The notes under the pieces were generated by a model. The model did not search any database, was not told where the DNA came from, and saw nothing but the letters and a program-made list of their open reading frames with translations. Below, in pieces: positions 13,175 to 25,625 of a DNA stretch of 64,000 nt (position 1 is the stretch's first letter; the number at the start of each line of letters is the position of its first letter). Origin of the DNA: Coniella vitis (taxonomy: Eukaryota; Ascomycota; Sordariomycetes; Diaporthales; Schizoparmaceae); the NCBI GenBank assembly GCA_011317545.1, contig WUJK01000016.1, positions 62,001 to 126,000 on the forward strand. The letters are read 5' to 3'. The translations under genes and the position numbers were made by a program.

Positions 13175-13696
13175 TCACCTACTTTGCATCCAACTATAGC
13201 GATTACAGAAGCATGGGGGGCCGTTTCTCCTCCTGCATCTAAGCTCCTTCGTCCTCATAGCCGCGTACACGATCACATCAGGGAGCCGCCATATATTGGG
13301 CCTTGACTGGTATGGCCGTTTGAACAGTGGAATGGTCGGATGTGAAGGATCTGGCAGATCCGGGCACCCCAATAAGAGCCAGAGGGCTTTTGCGAGACTT
13401 TGACGAGTTGAACAAAAAGTGGGCAAAAGGGAAAGGCCCGACATTCCGACCTTGAGACGCTGCACCTTGTGGAAATTGATGTGGGTATCAGAGAAACGCT
13501 CGCTGCTGTGTCTTGCTACCCGATACTTCTGTTTGTCACATGTTTCGTGCTGCAAACCCGGTGTGGTTGAATCTCCAACTGAACACAAACACTGCCATGA
13601 AGAATGGCGTCTGTGATTAGAACACCTTTTGCGCCGTCTGGGCACAGGTTGTTGCAAGTGCGTTAGACACCCAATAACACATTTGGGGTCTATCAC
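13175..13696 (-). CDS. Uncertain 173-residue frame, product unknown
   Basis: An open minus-strand frame of 173 codons rich in Cys, Arg, Pro and His, without a recognisable domain, signal peptide or clean membrane segment. A plus-strand frame overlaps part of it. The neighbourhood is decayed on both sides; at 13,730-13,990, TAG replaces CAG or GAG at several points in a charged, once-coding-looking stretch. It is listed because it is long for this region, but it may be chance or a remnant. Confidence 0.12.
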   Translation of the reverse strand: MIDPKCVIGCLTHLQQPVPRRRKRCSNHRRHSSWQCLCSVGDSTTPGLQHETCDKQKYRVARHSSERFSDTHINFHKVQRLKVGMSGLSLLPTFCSTRQSLAKALWLLLGCPDLPDPSHPTIPLFKRPYQSRPNIWRLPDVIVYAAMRTKELRCRRRNGPPCFCNRYSWMQSR

Positions 13697-14838
13697 AACC
13701 CCAATGGTACAGCAGACGCGAGCGGCTGTTGCTCAGAGGATCGCCAATGACAAGAACAGCTTAGAAGAATGAGAAGAAGAGCTGGGACAGTAGCTTGACA
13801 AGGTCCAGAAAGCAGACGTCGACGATGATTCCGAGTCGGGCGAGCTGTGTGATACTCGAGAGCAGGAGCATATCCTGGAAGGTTTTATCTTCCTGATCAA
13901 GTTCCTTGGCCGTCCAAACAACGAAGACTGTACGCAAATCTTGACTTGGTGAAAGTTGCCCGCTTACAAGAGGAAGTCTCTATAGCTAGCTGCGAAGCAA
14001 AGTATAGCTATTGAGTATATTTCCCGACTGCAGAATGCCGTGTAGATAATGGTTAATGCAGATTGAATCTAATTATCGTAGGGCAAAGCACTGTGGAAGT
14101 GGCACCTTGTCCTTGTTTGAATTATTGACGTGACCCGTGATTATGTGCTATACGGACGAGATGACTGGGCGCTGGTGGGTGTAATTTAGAAAGGGCTCAG
14201 ATGGTGCTGGCGGACAGCAAGTTGCAAACACTTACGCCTGATTCTGTTAGCAATGTTGCAGAGCCGGATATAAATGCTTTGACTTGGGAGCAGAGGGAGG
14301 AAGAGGATTAGAGGGACGGCATGAATAGATGAAGGGAAAGGGTTGAGTAGGAAGACGTACAGGTAACATGATGTTGCTGTCATGTGAATCCTCAACTCCT
14401 ATATTGTGATACAGTTATGCTGTCTAACAAACTCGTCTGCTTAAGGTTTGTGATCTCGAAAATGTCTTCCAGTGAAAAGCGTGGGCTGTAGGACCGATAC
14501 GCCACTTGTTCAACGGCTGGAACCTACGTACCCTCAATTGGTACCAAATCTCCGATCTATCATCCTCTGTTGTACTTCATCTGACAAATGCCCTCGCAGT
14601 TCTCATCTTGACGGCCTAGTACAGACTTGGAAGCTCAAACGGCCGACGACGTGGCTAAGCATTGCTCAATATCGAGCAACCGGACGGCTGTGTGGCTCTG
14701 GACCTCGAGTACTATTGTCACTGTCAATGCAAGCAAGATACTGACGTATAATGGCTGATCAAAGGAGATCTTGCTAATACTCTTGTGATTCTTGTCCTCC
14801 TCTACGTGTAGAAAGCTTCTAGTACAATCTCCTGGCCC

Positions 14839-15231
14839 ATGCCGGACGCGAGACATGCCTTGCTATTTGTCCGCCTTGTGTATTGTGTTTCCCCCTCTTG
14901 CCTTGCTGGTCTCTTGCTGGTGTTGAGCTCGGCCTTCTGTAAGAGCGAATGTGCGGTAGTTGTCTTTTACAGCCTGGTGGTGTCGCAAGGCTCCCTGTCT
15001 GTGGCATCGATGACTGGCGTCAGTGTCTATATGCTCAGCAAGGTTATACATCACCTTATCTGCCTCCTAGCTGCTGTGTTGTCCTTTTTGCTCTCTCTGT
15101 CCGCGGGTGTTACGGCTCGGAAGGACTCGTTAGGGCGGCATCTTGGAATCGATATGGCACGTTGTTATCGGTGGGCCCTGGCAGGACAGAGATGCTCGTC
15201 ATGTGCTGAAGTGCGGTCGGACGACCTGTGA
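14839..15231 (+). CDS. Possible small membrane protein, 130 residues
   Basis: A frame starting with ATG at 14839 encodes 130 residues. It has two or three hydrophobic stretches (residues about 8-32, 40-65 and 74-92), then a short Arg/Asp-rich tail. No family was recognised. Overlapping frames are open on the minus strand and in another plus frame, so the reading-frame evidence is weak. No splice sites or promoter features were identified. Confidence 0.13.
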   Translation: MPDARHALLFVRLVYCVSPSCLAGLLLVLSSAFCKSECAVVVFYSLVVSQGSLSVASMTGVSVYMLSKVIHHLICLLAAVLSFLLSLSAGVTARKDSLGRHLGIDMARCYRWALAGQRCSSCAEVRSDDL

Positions 15232-17470
15232 TCGATTCATCTGCATATCAGCTGTTTTCAGTCGTTCATTTGGGATATGAGAAGAAACAAAATAAGAATA
15301 GTATCGAACTTACCAGCCTCGATAGCATTCGTGGTTGAACTTGGTTGAGTTGTGGTAGCAAGTATTCGAGCTTGAAGAGTATCGCTCTTGAGAAAGGAAA
15401 GGTGGACAGTGGGTGGGTTCAGTGGCGTTGACGCCTGGAACACAGTGGTCCATAAACCCCAAGTACTATAAGCCCTACAGGCTTAGCGGTCCTAGGCGTT
15501 TGTAGGTGGATGTGCAGCCTACCTGACATCACCTCTAGCACTTGCTCAGGTACGTGACAACCACGCCACAGCAGTGGTGCAGTCCAACACAAGTTCCGGC
15601 TAAGCCAATTGCAGGACAAAAGGCATGATTATACAATATGGAAGATCAAGATATAAAATAAACAGAATGGTTGTAGGGTGGCGCAAAGTCATCGAGATGC
15701 ATTGTTGTTGTTGCGGTACAAAAAACAGTCAGGTGCATAAATTTACAGAACATCCCCGCATACAGGGTTCGGCGGGGTTCCAGTAGGTACAGACAACTAA
15801 AGGCTGCTACAGCGCTTCAGTACCCAGTCTGCCACTCCATAGCATCCAATGTCCATATCTCCACAGCATCCCTCGTCTTTAGCACGCTCTCCATTCTCGA
15901 CCGACCATGCCCACCATCGAAGTTCACTACACTGTCCCATGCGCAGCAGAGATCCGACGTGCCCAACCCCGCGCCCTCGACGAGCAGCAGGATGATGAGC
16001 GGCTGCACGGCCGAGGACCTCTACCCAGGTACCAAGCGCCGCCCGCCTTCAGACCACAGTGTCAATGTGGCCACGATGACGAGATCGACGACTGCAACGG
16101 GAATGCAGCCCAAGAAGATAAGCTAGACCAGAGAAAAAGATGAGCAAGAGCAGGATGATTACAATGAGCCATACAATACACAATCCGCGCTTTCAAGCAG
16201 CGCTCCCAACATTATTTCGATACGAGCAAGCTAGATTAGTATGACCTGTGCTAGGCTTTTGGAGTGGCTCTACAAGCTGAAGGACAGGTTTCAGCGCGAG
16301 CAGCAATATCTCGCTAGACATTACAACCATTGTGCGAGAGCCTGAATTCGCGGACCTCTCAATATCTGTTCCACGGCCTGCTAATCCTGCAGCGCAAGAC
16401 ACTAGTGCTAGGCTGATTGGAAGAAGAGGCAAAATCGCAAAACCAACCGGGAGGTGGGTGGTGTTTCTCAGAGTAGTAACATTCAGCTGAATTTATGCTG
16501 GGCGCTGTAACAGCACATCTGCAATCTACTGCTGCATTTGCTTTACAAGTCCCTAACTATCTCGGGATCCCAGAACTTGCCCGTCGTCTGTCTCTCCAGC
16601 TAGGCAGCCATGCAACGTCTGTGATTGAAAAGCAGGTAGCTACAGTTAGCCCTGGATTCCATCTTAGTATCTTGAGTACGCATGCTGTGGCATAGAAGCC
16701 GCCCAATGTAGCCAGTCATAAGACCCGTTCAGACCTCTGCCCTGCTCTCTCCAATACTGTGGATGCAGCAATTCAGACATTGGCCAGGTATCAAGGGTGC
16801 ACAAAGGGTCCCCGGATTCCTACCTTCGCCAAGGCGGCAGACAGATCGATTCATTCTACACGCAGATTCTCAATCTACAGAGTTCCCATCACTATAGCTA
16901 CTGCATAGTGCCACGCGAGTAATAATACGCTCGGCTCGCAGTTATCCTCGAATCGTAGACAGGCAACATGCGGAGGGCTCTGTCCAGACACACATAAGGG
17001 ACATCAACAAACCGCGCAGGCGTAGCGGAAAGAGCAAAAGTGCTTGTCCCAATCGGGTTGATAGGCAGGGTTCACGAGTACATATCAAGTATTTGTTGGC
17101 CTTCCATTCTCAAATGCTGGTAGCTGTGTGTTGCTGTTACCGGACTTAGAGATCGTTGGGGCCTGGGAAGGCCTGAAGCTAGGTCGCAGGGCGGTTAAGT
17201 ACGGGCTGTTGTATATACGGGCCAGCGCTTGCAGCAAGTTAGTTCCCTGAAGATCAGGCTGGTTCTCGGCATAGTGGCAGGGTGTAGACGTTAAGACAGC
17301 GCTGCTCGATGCGTATGGTACGTTGAATGAATAGCTGCTGATTGTTTTGCACGAATTAGCAATTACGGATGTATCTCTCAATGGATCAGCACATAGCAGA
17401 ACGAAATCCCATTATGCCAGACGCTTTTACCGTGCAACGCATTAGGTCTGAGTAGGCTTTAGTAGTTGAA
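15232..17470. other. Gene-free stretch
   Basis: Short frames only. A minus-strand frame at 16193-16432 has hydrophobic segments but no family match. Nothing else was identified. Confidence 0.5.
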
Positions 17471-17474
17471 CACA

Positions 17475-17640
17475 TAGCGAGTAAAAGGTGGATCGAATTT
17501 TGGTCCAGGGTTTGGGGATGACTCAGCGTGGCAGACAGAATATGGACCAACATTTGGGTCCATATTCTGCCCACAGGCTGGATGACTCAGCGTAACGGGC
17601 AAAAGATGGACCATATTTGGTCCAAGTTCTACCCAAAGCC
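17475..17640. repeat. Hairpin-containing tandem repeat upstream of the protease gene
   Basis: A perfect inverted repeat with 13-bp arms, CAGAATATGGACC (17536-17548) and GGTCCATATTCTG (17557-17569), is separated by 8 bp. It is flanked by two copies of ATGACTCAGCGT (about 17519 and 17584). Related GGTCCA-containing units recur before and after, giving about three diverged units of roughly 60 bp. TGACTCA is the core site of Gcn4/CPC1-type bZIP regulators, so a regulatory role is possible. A MITE-like remnant is the alternative. Confidence 0.7.
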
Positions 17641-18189
17641 TAACGAAAGCATGGCCACCTGGAAGCGATGTCCTGCGACGCCCGGAATAAGGCCTTTATT
17701 AAACTCGGGATGTCGCATCACTACGCAGGCCCATGATATATCGTACATATACGCAAAGGGAAAAAAACAAAAAAAGACTAGCGAAGTAGTCCCTGCGTGA
17801 CTTCTTGCCTTGCCTCCAAAGCACGCCTTGGTCGCTCAACACAAAGATACGTTAGCGACTGTTTTCGGACGATGCGGATCGATTCTAAGGAAAGGTTATA
17901 GTTGCAATATGGCATAGATTTGGTTTAGATAAGAAGAGAAAGGGGGTTTTATGTATTGTTTTATGTATTATGAATGAGATAGAACTGTTGTGTTTGTCGT
18001 TTGAGACCCATTCTTTCTGCTTACATATACCCTTGCAGGGTTCCAGTTCAAGCCATTGTTTACATCTTACCGTACTCGAGAATTCTCTCTTTCTCCGTGC
18101 TGCCTGTGATACTCGTCTCTCGATAGCCTCTTAGAGCTTCAATAACATTCAAAGCCCCCGATTGATCAGCATCCACGAACACTGCAGCC

Positions 18190-21100
18190 ATGCCGAAAGT
18201 GTCTAAGCCCAAGAACCCACCCTCCTCCGCCGTCGAGATTCGACGCGCGCCCTCCTCCACGGCACGAGCTCCCACTTCATCATCAATGGCACGATCTACA
18301 AGAAACAACACGGGTGTCGCTGCCTCCGCCACCAGGCCGGGGACAGAAGAACCGACCAACGTGACTCTATCTCGCACAAGGTCGGAGCCGATACGCGCGA
18401 CATCTCCCACCAGACCCAACACTGCAGGCACAGCAACAACAGAACTTGACACTGCTTTGACTCGCGTGAACCAGGGTGCCGATGCGCTCCAGGCCCATGC
18501 CAATGTCTTGTCCTCATTGTCATCGTCTTGGCGCGACCTCAAGCAGGCTTTTTACACCACGCACGCTGCGTCACAGGCGCAATCTCAAGCTCCTGCTTCT
18601 CGTGAGCGGCTGCTTGCACGCTCCTGGAAAAATGTCGCGTTTCATGCTTGGGCACTTGCAAAGGTTCATCACTGCGAAGCTGTCTTTAGTGCTATGTCCA
18701 AGCTATCGACGATCGCAGAAGCCGACAGTCCGAGTAATGGCGATGCTGTGGCTGACCAAAATCTGGAGCAACCAGACGCTAGTGACGAGGATCTCGACGA
18801 GGATCCCAAGAGCCCAGACCCAGATCATGGCCCAAGTAATAGTGACAACAGCGACAACAGCGACAATGACTCTTCCGAGTACGACAACGGGCAGTCGGAT
18901 CATGCCGCTGCTAAGGATATGTCGATGCCTCGCCGTCTTCGCAGCCTAGCCCGCGCTTGGGACACAGAAGCTGCTGTACTGGACATGGTCTTGGGCTTGC
19001 ACGGGATCGCAACGAGCCGACCTACTATCATCCGTCTTTCCCGCCTTGTGAAGCCACGCGCAGGCGACCATGCTCCTACAGTCACTCTTGCAGCCGTTCT
19101 CGATGCGTTGGACGCTGAGCACGCCCGGGTTGCTCAACTAGGTAAGGCTGCGCTACGACAAGCAACGCCCAAGACCCTCTTGCGCCGTGTGATTGAGGCA
19201 CTGGGAGGCAAAGACACCATTATCCATGGCAACCGCGCGCCGCGAAGACCGACTACGAAGGGTCGGAACCCTTTAAGTCAAATCGACAACAACGCCGCTA
19301 CGAAAGTCAAATCCAAATCTGCATCGGGCAAGCAAAATGAACAAGAACATACACACGGGATTGGTCAGATTCAAGGGGATGTCGAGCTTGGACGGAAAAC
19401 CATTGCCGAGCCTTCAACTCCTCGCAGCAATGGCGGCATGTCACCGGGCCCGCGCAACGCGCCAACAGCAACACCATTCCCAGAGTCGCCGCCATTTCAG
19501 GCCGAGTCCAGCTCACACCGCGCCAAGACACCACCAGGGTTAATGCAAGCAAATTCAGATGGAGACGATGCCGAGGAGGACGATGCAGAGGAGCATGATG
19601 CAGCAGATGGGTGGTACGATGATGACGATGAGAGCATCTCTGCCCAGCTGCATAACGATGCATTCGTGCAGCGTTCATTATCGCCATCCTCCTTTCCTCT
19701 TGCAGCCTTGCCCAATTTGACTTTGCGAAAGCCCAAAGGCAAGAGATCGCAGCCAATGTCCGACACCATACCTGCTCAACAAGCCCACTTCGACGCCGAA
19801 TCTGCCTCCACCGCTGAACCTGCCTCCGCCGATGCTGCCTTGGCTGCACCTAAGACTATGCCCCAGGACGAAGCCACCAACTCCGAAGCAAGAAGCCCCA
19901 AACGACCTAGGCTATCGCATATGAGCGCCCCGCTGAACAGCAACAATAATCAGCTGCGGCCTCCTGCGCACCAAGATGTGACCATGACAGAGCCTCGCAT
20001 TTTGGAAGATACGGAGCAAATATTGATGCAGCCAGTACAAAGACACAAGCCTCCAGTCAAGATGAGCAGCTCACTGGACGAGCTGCACAGTAATCTCTGG
20101 CGCTTGGATCCGGGCGAGTGGCTGAACGATTCCATCGTCAACACGCTAATATCACGGTTTAGAAGCAGTGCAGTGGGGTTCGTCAACAGTCTGACGCTAG
20201 AAACATGGGCGCAAGTCGACCACGACGAAGATCAGAGCGGGGCGTTGCAGGACCGCCTAACTCGTCTCAAGGCGTCTCTTTGCAGCGGAGCTCCGAACGC
20301 CCCTATTCAACCCTCGGCCATTGTTGTCCTTATTCCAGCCTTTGATGCGAAGCGACATCACTGGGTCTTATACGTATTCATCTGCAAGACTGGCGAGCTG
20401 CAGCTGTACGATCCCTTGGCAGTCGACGAGGCCACCGGCTTGAAGGGTCCCTTAAGTAAGCTTGTTGAGCGCTTCGTGCAGTGGTTGTTTGATTTTGAGG
20501 GCCCTGTGGCTACAAGCCAAGCAACGGTGAGACACACCCCATTGCTTTCAGTCCCACGCAGCAGTACGCAGCAGCAACAACGTGTTCTTTGATAAATTGG
20601 ATTTCAGCGCTAACGCTGGAATTTTGTCAATGCAACAGGCACCTCAGCAGACCAACTCCCACGATTGCGGTGTCTATGTGATCGAATTTGCAAGGCTGCT
20701 GTCCAATGCTGTCAACGTCGACTGCTCTTGCTGCGCCAAAACCGACACCACACCCACCACATTGTTCTGCAAGCACACATTGAGCTGGGAAGCTGGACGT
20801 GAGCAGGTCCTAAGACAAACCCTCCTCGACTCCATGTTTAGCGGCGCAATGGCGCTGGACTTTCCACGCCTACCATCTTCCGCCGGCCACCCCACAAATA
20901 GTGCGGCACTGCTCCGTGAATGGGTGTTTCGCCAACAGTGGTACAACAATTTGATCAGAGTCCCTGACAACGGTCGACTTCCTCCTCTCCTTGCCTCGGC
21001 CGCTACTCAAGACTTGATGCGTCTGCGCGATAGGGAAGCAGCTGCACTATCTGCAAGCTTCGTCGAGGTTGGCGCGTCTCGCCTTCACGAGAGACATAGA

Positions 21101-21520
21101 GCAGCGATCAAGGTGGCCATTGAAGCGGACGCGAGGGCACGACAGCTACATGCGGCCGCCTCCAAACAGAGAGCTTTGCTGGTGCAGTTTGTCCAAGTGA
21201 GAAATGAGCTTCGACATGCCGGCTCTCTTCAGGATGACTCTGCAGCAGCATTCATGCGTGCCGAGGAGTTGCCATCACCGTCACCACTAGCTTCGACATT
21301 GGCGGCTGTCGAGGCTGCAGCTTCAGCCGCCCTATCCTTGTTTCCTGGCCAGCGTCACGGCCAGGCTGGTCGCTTACCATGTGTCTATGCCCAGGACGCT
21401 CAGTCAGCATGGGCGCTTTGCATCGCTTATGTGATTTCCCTACGGAAGATGGATGCCAAGGAGCGCCGAATCCGAGACCTGCCGCCCCACCTGCACCACA
21501 ACCAGGCCTCTTCAGAGTGA
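18190..21520 (+). CDS. Ulp1-type (C48) cysteine protease with long disordered N-terminus
   Basis: Two exons, 18190-20526 and 20639-21520, encode 1072 residues. Ulp1-family proteases process or remove SUMO-type ubiquitin-like modifiers, usually in the nucleus. Residues 1 to about 625 are low-complexity: Ser/Thr/Pro-rich, with acidic runs near 200-240 and 455-480. The catalytic domain follows, with the WLNDSIVNTLI signature (about 642-652), HHWVLYV with His724, LYDPL with Asp741, and QQTNSHDCGVYV with Gln783 and Cys789. The Gln-x5-Cys spacing is as expected. Exon 2 continues past the protease into a charged, probably coiled-coil helix (about 900-985) and an Ala-rich tail, which is unusual because Ulp1 domains normally end their proteins. 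The ATG at 18190 opens the frame after gccATGccg. The frame has no internal defects amid decayed neighbours. Similar domains occur in some eukaryotic DNA transposons, so a selfish origin is possible. The protease call is firm; the substrate is unknown. Confidence 0.9.
20527..20638 (+). other. 112-bp intron of the Ulp1-type gene
   Basis: Donor GTGAGA at 20527, branch-site-like GCTAACG at about 20609, acceptor CAACAG ending at 20638. Removing it joins the frame of the His/Asp half to the Gln/Cys half in phase. Nearer AG sites either shift the frame or give implausibly short introns. Confidence 0.85.
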
Positions 21521-23800
21521 ATTGCCAGCAGCAGTGCCGGCTTGTTTTGGTAGTGATTACATTTTGGTAGTGATCACACGTTTAGATTCCGTTCGAAATG
21601 ACTAGAGCCTCAAAGTTGACTTCCGAGGCTCTTGATAGAGGACTCCTATGCCTTCTCTCAGATAGATGTCTGTTACAAATGACTAGACCTGATTTCGCTC
21701 CCGTTGCTTCTTGAGCTCGGATAGAATCATAGCTTCTCCAACGTCTTACTTGAGGTGCCGTGACTTGAAATTCTATTTCTTTTCCGTTTACAAGCAACTG
21801 CATTTCGCATCCATAACATGTCAGATTCATCGGCTCTGTTGCTGACATTTTTATTTCGTTGCCTACCAGCGCAGAAGATGTCACTACCAACCGGCGGCTC
21901 GCGCAGCCAAGATTACACAAGCACATCAGACATACATCAATGCCTCTTATTCCACCCCATTACCAGTCTTTCCATAGGACCCATTCTCACCAAGATGCAG
22001 GGCCATCAACCCCAGACTGGACACTTTCCATACCAACCAAGGAGCGACGCCGGTAGCATAGCTGCTTTTGATGGGCATATACGCTATGGTCCAGGCCAGC
22101 TTCCAGTGCAATGAGCGGGAGGAGGATGTCGATGCCGTTATAGCTTATCTCTGGTTACTTTGGACACTTCCCTGCCTGCGTTGCAATCACCTATTGCCGG
22201 GTGCGGCTCGGGTCTCACTGCCTTGTGGTGCTGAAAAGCAATGCGACGAGCCGATCGATGCCTGGCCGCTAGTATCGAAGCGCGGGGCCTAGAGCACACA
22301 CGCCCCGGCCTCGTGCCTTCTGTGTTGGCAGGAGACTGTCCCCTACGCAGTTGTTGTATGGACCGTCAAGCGTTGGTCCCGATCCCACCATGGGCAATCA
22401 CAAGCCAAGGCCCTTGGCGCGACCAAGCACGAACCTTCACCCCACTATGCGTAACCTTCTCCAAACATACCTACCATAACGGGAGAAGAAACGTCTCAGC
22501 AAGATACAACCCAGGTAGCAGTACATTCCTGCACACAAAGTCAGAAAGCAAGCCGGGCCTTGGTGCATGACGGAACCACAAAAGACGGAGAACCTCTCCC
22601 AGGGTAGAAGAGAGACCGGCATTTATGAGGGAGGACAGAAGGAAGACTTCGATTCCAATTTCTGCCTCTAGTTGAGTTTCCAAGTAGATTCTAAACCTGA
22701 GACTAATCCAGACTCCGAATCCGAGAAGCAACCAGAGCAATAGCTAGGGAAGCACCAGCAGCAAGACAAGAGAATAATGCAGCCTTTCTCGATCCGGGTG
22801 ATACTGTGATACGGAGGATGCGGCGCTTATGTTGGGAAGTCGGAAGCATAAATGAAGGAGGCAGTCGACGCAGATGAAATGCAAGCCAAGAGAGGGCTGT
22901 TTACCCCGACATTTGGACATGTGGCGTGCAAGCCTCGCTACCGTGTGCACCTCAGAACCGCCTGCAGTAACAACCCACCTCGTACCACGCCTCATTATTA
23001 CTGCCTAGGAGAAGTAAGGCAACGAGTGTATATACTCTAAAAGGAGCACTTGGATTATTCACGCTGCATTTCCATCAGTTTGTAAGAGACTGCAGTGCAT
23101 GGCGTGCTATGTGGCTTCCGTTGGTGACTTGTAGGCGCCACTGATTCTGCAAGAATCAATGCCAGCTGAGGCAGTTCTTTAGGGGCAGGGCACTTTCCGG
23201 GCCTGGGCCGAATTACCAATACTAGAACTTTCCCGTTGTTGATACGTAGTGCAATTCATCTTCAGCCCTGGATCCTGTGACGTTTTGTGCGTAGCTCACC
23301 ATCAAGTGGCAGGGGCGGGGTTGTACGGGATAAGATATAGCAAGTACGCGAGGCTGGCAAGTGTGAGGGTGGGGATTGCGTGCTGTGTTCTTTTCACGCA
23401 CTGTCAATAAGTTGGGCAAGAGACGACAACAGCCCGTGACGTGCTTGGCAGTCGCGTTATATCACCATCACCTGCTATTCGCACAATCCGCAGCCTGTGG
23501 GAGGAATTGGTATGCCAGCAAGACCTGGGAGCCGCTTGCCGGGGGGCTTGATCTTTCCCGTGATACCAAGGTACCCAATGCCCCACATACGCACCTTCCT
23601 GTGATATCATGTACCTCGTACTTGCCAAGCTTACCCAGACGCGTCTTGTTTACCGGCGAGACGCGTCTGCATCACTGTACCTCCTGCCTCTGACTACGAT
23701 GCTTGACATGCACCTTCTCTCGCCTACCACCCAACGATGCCCTCCGTTGTCTTTGTTTCTCTCTGTCCTGCTCTTCTCACCCATCTTCTTCTCATCCATC
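21521..23800. other. Gene-free stretch downstream of the protease gene
   Basis: No frame with recognisable features. An ATTTTGGTAGTGATNACA motif is duplicated right after the protease stop (about 21,545-21,580), possibly in its 3' untranslated region. Confidence 0.5.
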
Positions 23801-23854
23801 TTCATCTTCTTTCCAGTCATCTGCACCCATCTTTGCATCTGCACCCATCTTCCT

Positions 23855-23945
23855 TTGCACCCATCTTCTTTGCACCCATCTTCTTTGCACCCATCTTCTT
23901 TGCACCCATCTTCTTTGTACCCATCCGCTTTGCACCCATCTCTTT
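23855..23945. repeat. 15-bp minisatellite
   Basis: About six units of CACCCATCTTCTTTG, ending in degenerate copies (TACCCATCCGCTTTG). Because 15 is a multiple of 3, the array stays open as a pentapeptide repeat on both strands, which creates long but probably spurious frames. Confidence 0.9.
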
Positions 23946-23978
23946 CGACCAATGTTGACCATCTTCTTTCTTTCTTCT

Positions 23979-24066
23979 TTCGCCATCACTCCGTTGCTCC
24001 ATCACTTCGCTGCTCCATCACTCCGTTGCTCCATCAATCCGTTGCTCCATCGCTCTGTTGCTCCAT
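23979..24066. repeat. 16-bp minisatellite
   Basis: About five units of CATCACTCCGTTGCTC with single-base variants, starting only some 35 bp after the 15-bp array. The unit sequences are unrelated. Confidence 0.85.
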
Positions 24067-24429
24067 GATCCTGTCGACCGCCCTGTTGCTCGATCACTTC
24101 ATCGCTTTGTAGCTTCGTCTCTCCTTTCTGTCGCTATCGCACACTCGACTAACCTCCAGATCGTCCCTTCGCCACGCTCACCATCTCTTCGTGCAACCCT
24201 CTCCAACCTGTCCAGACCTCAGCCACCACAGTCACTTGTCGCCATCCTCGATCGTGTGCATGACCAAGTATCCACGGTTGCACATCACCTCTCAGATAAG
24301 TGGCCCCACGACCATCCCATCCGACCTTCTTTCCTTGTGCTTGACTCCTCCGAACCCTGTACCGGCAGCACAGCTCCCCGCATACCCAGTCCTCACGGTC
24401 CGCGCCCCCTAGCAGCTTCTAGGCCTCTG

Positions 24430-25560
24430 TGGGCCCGTTATGAAACAACAGCTAGCGAGTCTTAGTACCTGGGCCAGTGCAGTGAGGCAGGGCAAGGCGG
24501 TGGTTGCTGAGCTCCCTACTCTGGGACTCACTCGCCTTCTCCCCTCCGCCCCCCGACTTCGAGTCATTCACGAACACATTTTGTGATTCTTGCTAACCAT
24601 GCGTCACGCAACAGTTACTCTCTCGGTATCATCGTCGTGCCCCCCCAACAAGGTTCAGTATCTGTGCACCATCATTAAACCTACTTGACGAGATGTGTGC
24701 TAATCAAGCTTTTCAGTCTCGTGTCCAATCTTCCGCAACTCCCGTCCTCGACATCCCCGTTCTCCTCGAAATCCCGCCCCTTGGAGCATCTCGAAGATGG
24801 TCAAATCTGGTTGTACATGTGCAAGAGGAGGGCACACACAAGAATACACTGTGAGGTTGCTTTGGGATGCCATTCTTGGGTCAACGCTGTGGCCTCTAGA
24901 TCAGTGATCCGATTTGCTGTTCCATGTACTCATGGTTAGGTTGTCCATGCCCCTCGCCCAAGTCTCGCCATCTGGACTTGACTTGACCCCCGAACAGCTT
25001 GGCAAGCTGTTATTGCAGTGCATGATGGGCTGACGAGTCCTTCTATGTCGGAGCACTTGCTTTTGGCTTGTTGCGTTTAGGTGCCAGCGACGCGGCTGCA
25101 TATGTCGTGGGTGGTTGGCAGGTATCCAGGTATGTTCAACCAGTATGGATATATTTCCCCGCTAAACTTTCCTTTCTTCTTCTTTTCCCGTCCATTTCGA
25201 ACTTCGACCGGCAATGGCCCCAGGTTGAAGACAGACCTCACAGTCAAAGCAGCCCAACACCGTCACCCGCAGCACGAAGCACGCCCGCCGCATGGCGAGC
25301 CCCACCAACACACTGCTGCATCGCCAAGTCCGTGGTCTTTGTTTACTTTTCGTCCTCCTTCTCCCCTGCCCAAGCAACAGACTAAGCATCCAAGACGCCT
25401 CACAATTTGACGTCTATGCCTCCGACACCATTGCAACCACCGGTGCGCCGAAACACTACCCTGGCCATTCTGCTTGGCTTTCCTTGTTGTGAGTCCTCTG
25501 CATCTCCTCATTCTTGAATTCGTCACTTTATGACTAAAGGCAGCAGAAGGATGTTCAAGA
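24430..25560 (+). other. Possible multi-exon transcript, unresolved
   Basis: Several sites look like genuine fungal introns on the + strand. TGCTAACC...CGCAACAG ends near 24612. GTATCT (24658) is followed by GTGCTAATC...TTTTCAG (about 24717). GTGAGG (about 24852) is followed by CTTGACTTGAC...GAACAG (about 25000). GTGAGT (about 25490) is followed by ATGACTAAAGGCAG (about 25545). The intervening pieces are short and Ser/Pro/Arg-rich, and I could not assemble a convincing protein. It may be a spliced noncoding transcript, a decayed gene or chance. Confidence 0.25.
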
Positions 25561-25625
25561 GACCCATTCAAGGTCGGCTCAGATTTGCTTCCCGGGCAGT
25601 CTGATTTGCCATACAACATGCTCGG

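Noticed and set aside
18060..18542. 160-codon minus-strand frame
   Set aside because: Antisense shadow of the 5' end of the Ulp1-type gene, as are the minus frames at 18,703, 19,307 and 19,950.
23609..24112. 167-codon plus frame with LHPSS repeats and its minus-strand counterparts
   Set aside because: The frame exists only because the 15-bp minisatellite is divisible by three; it carries no domain.
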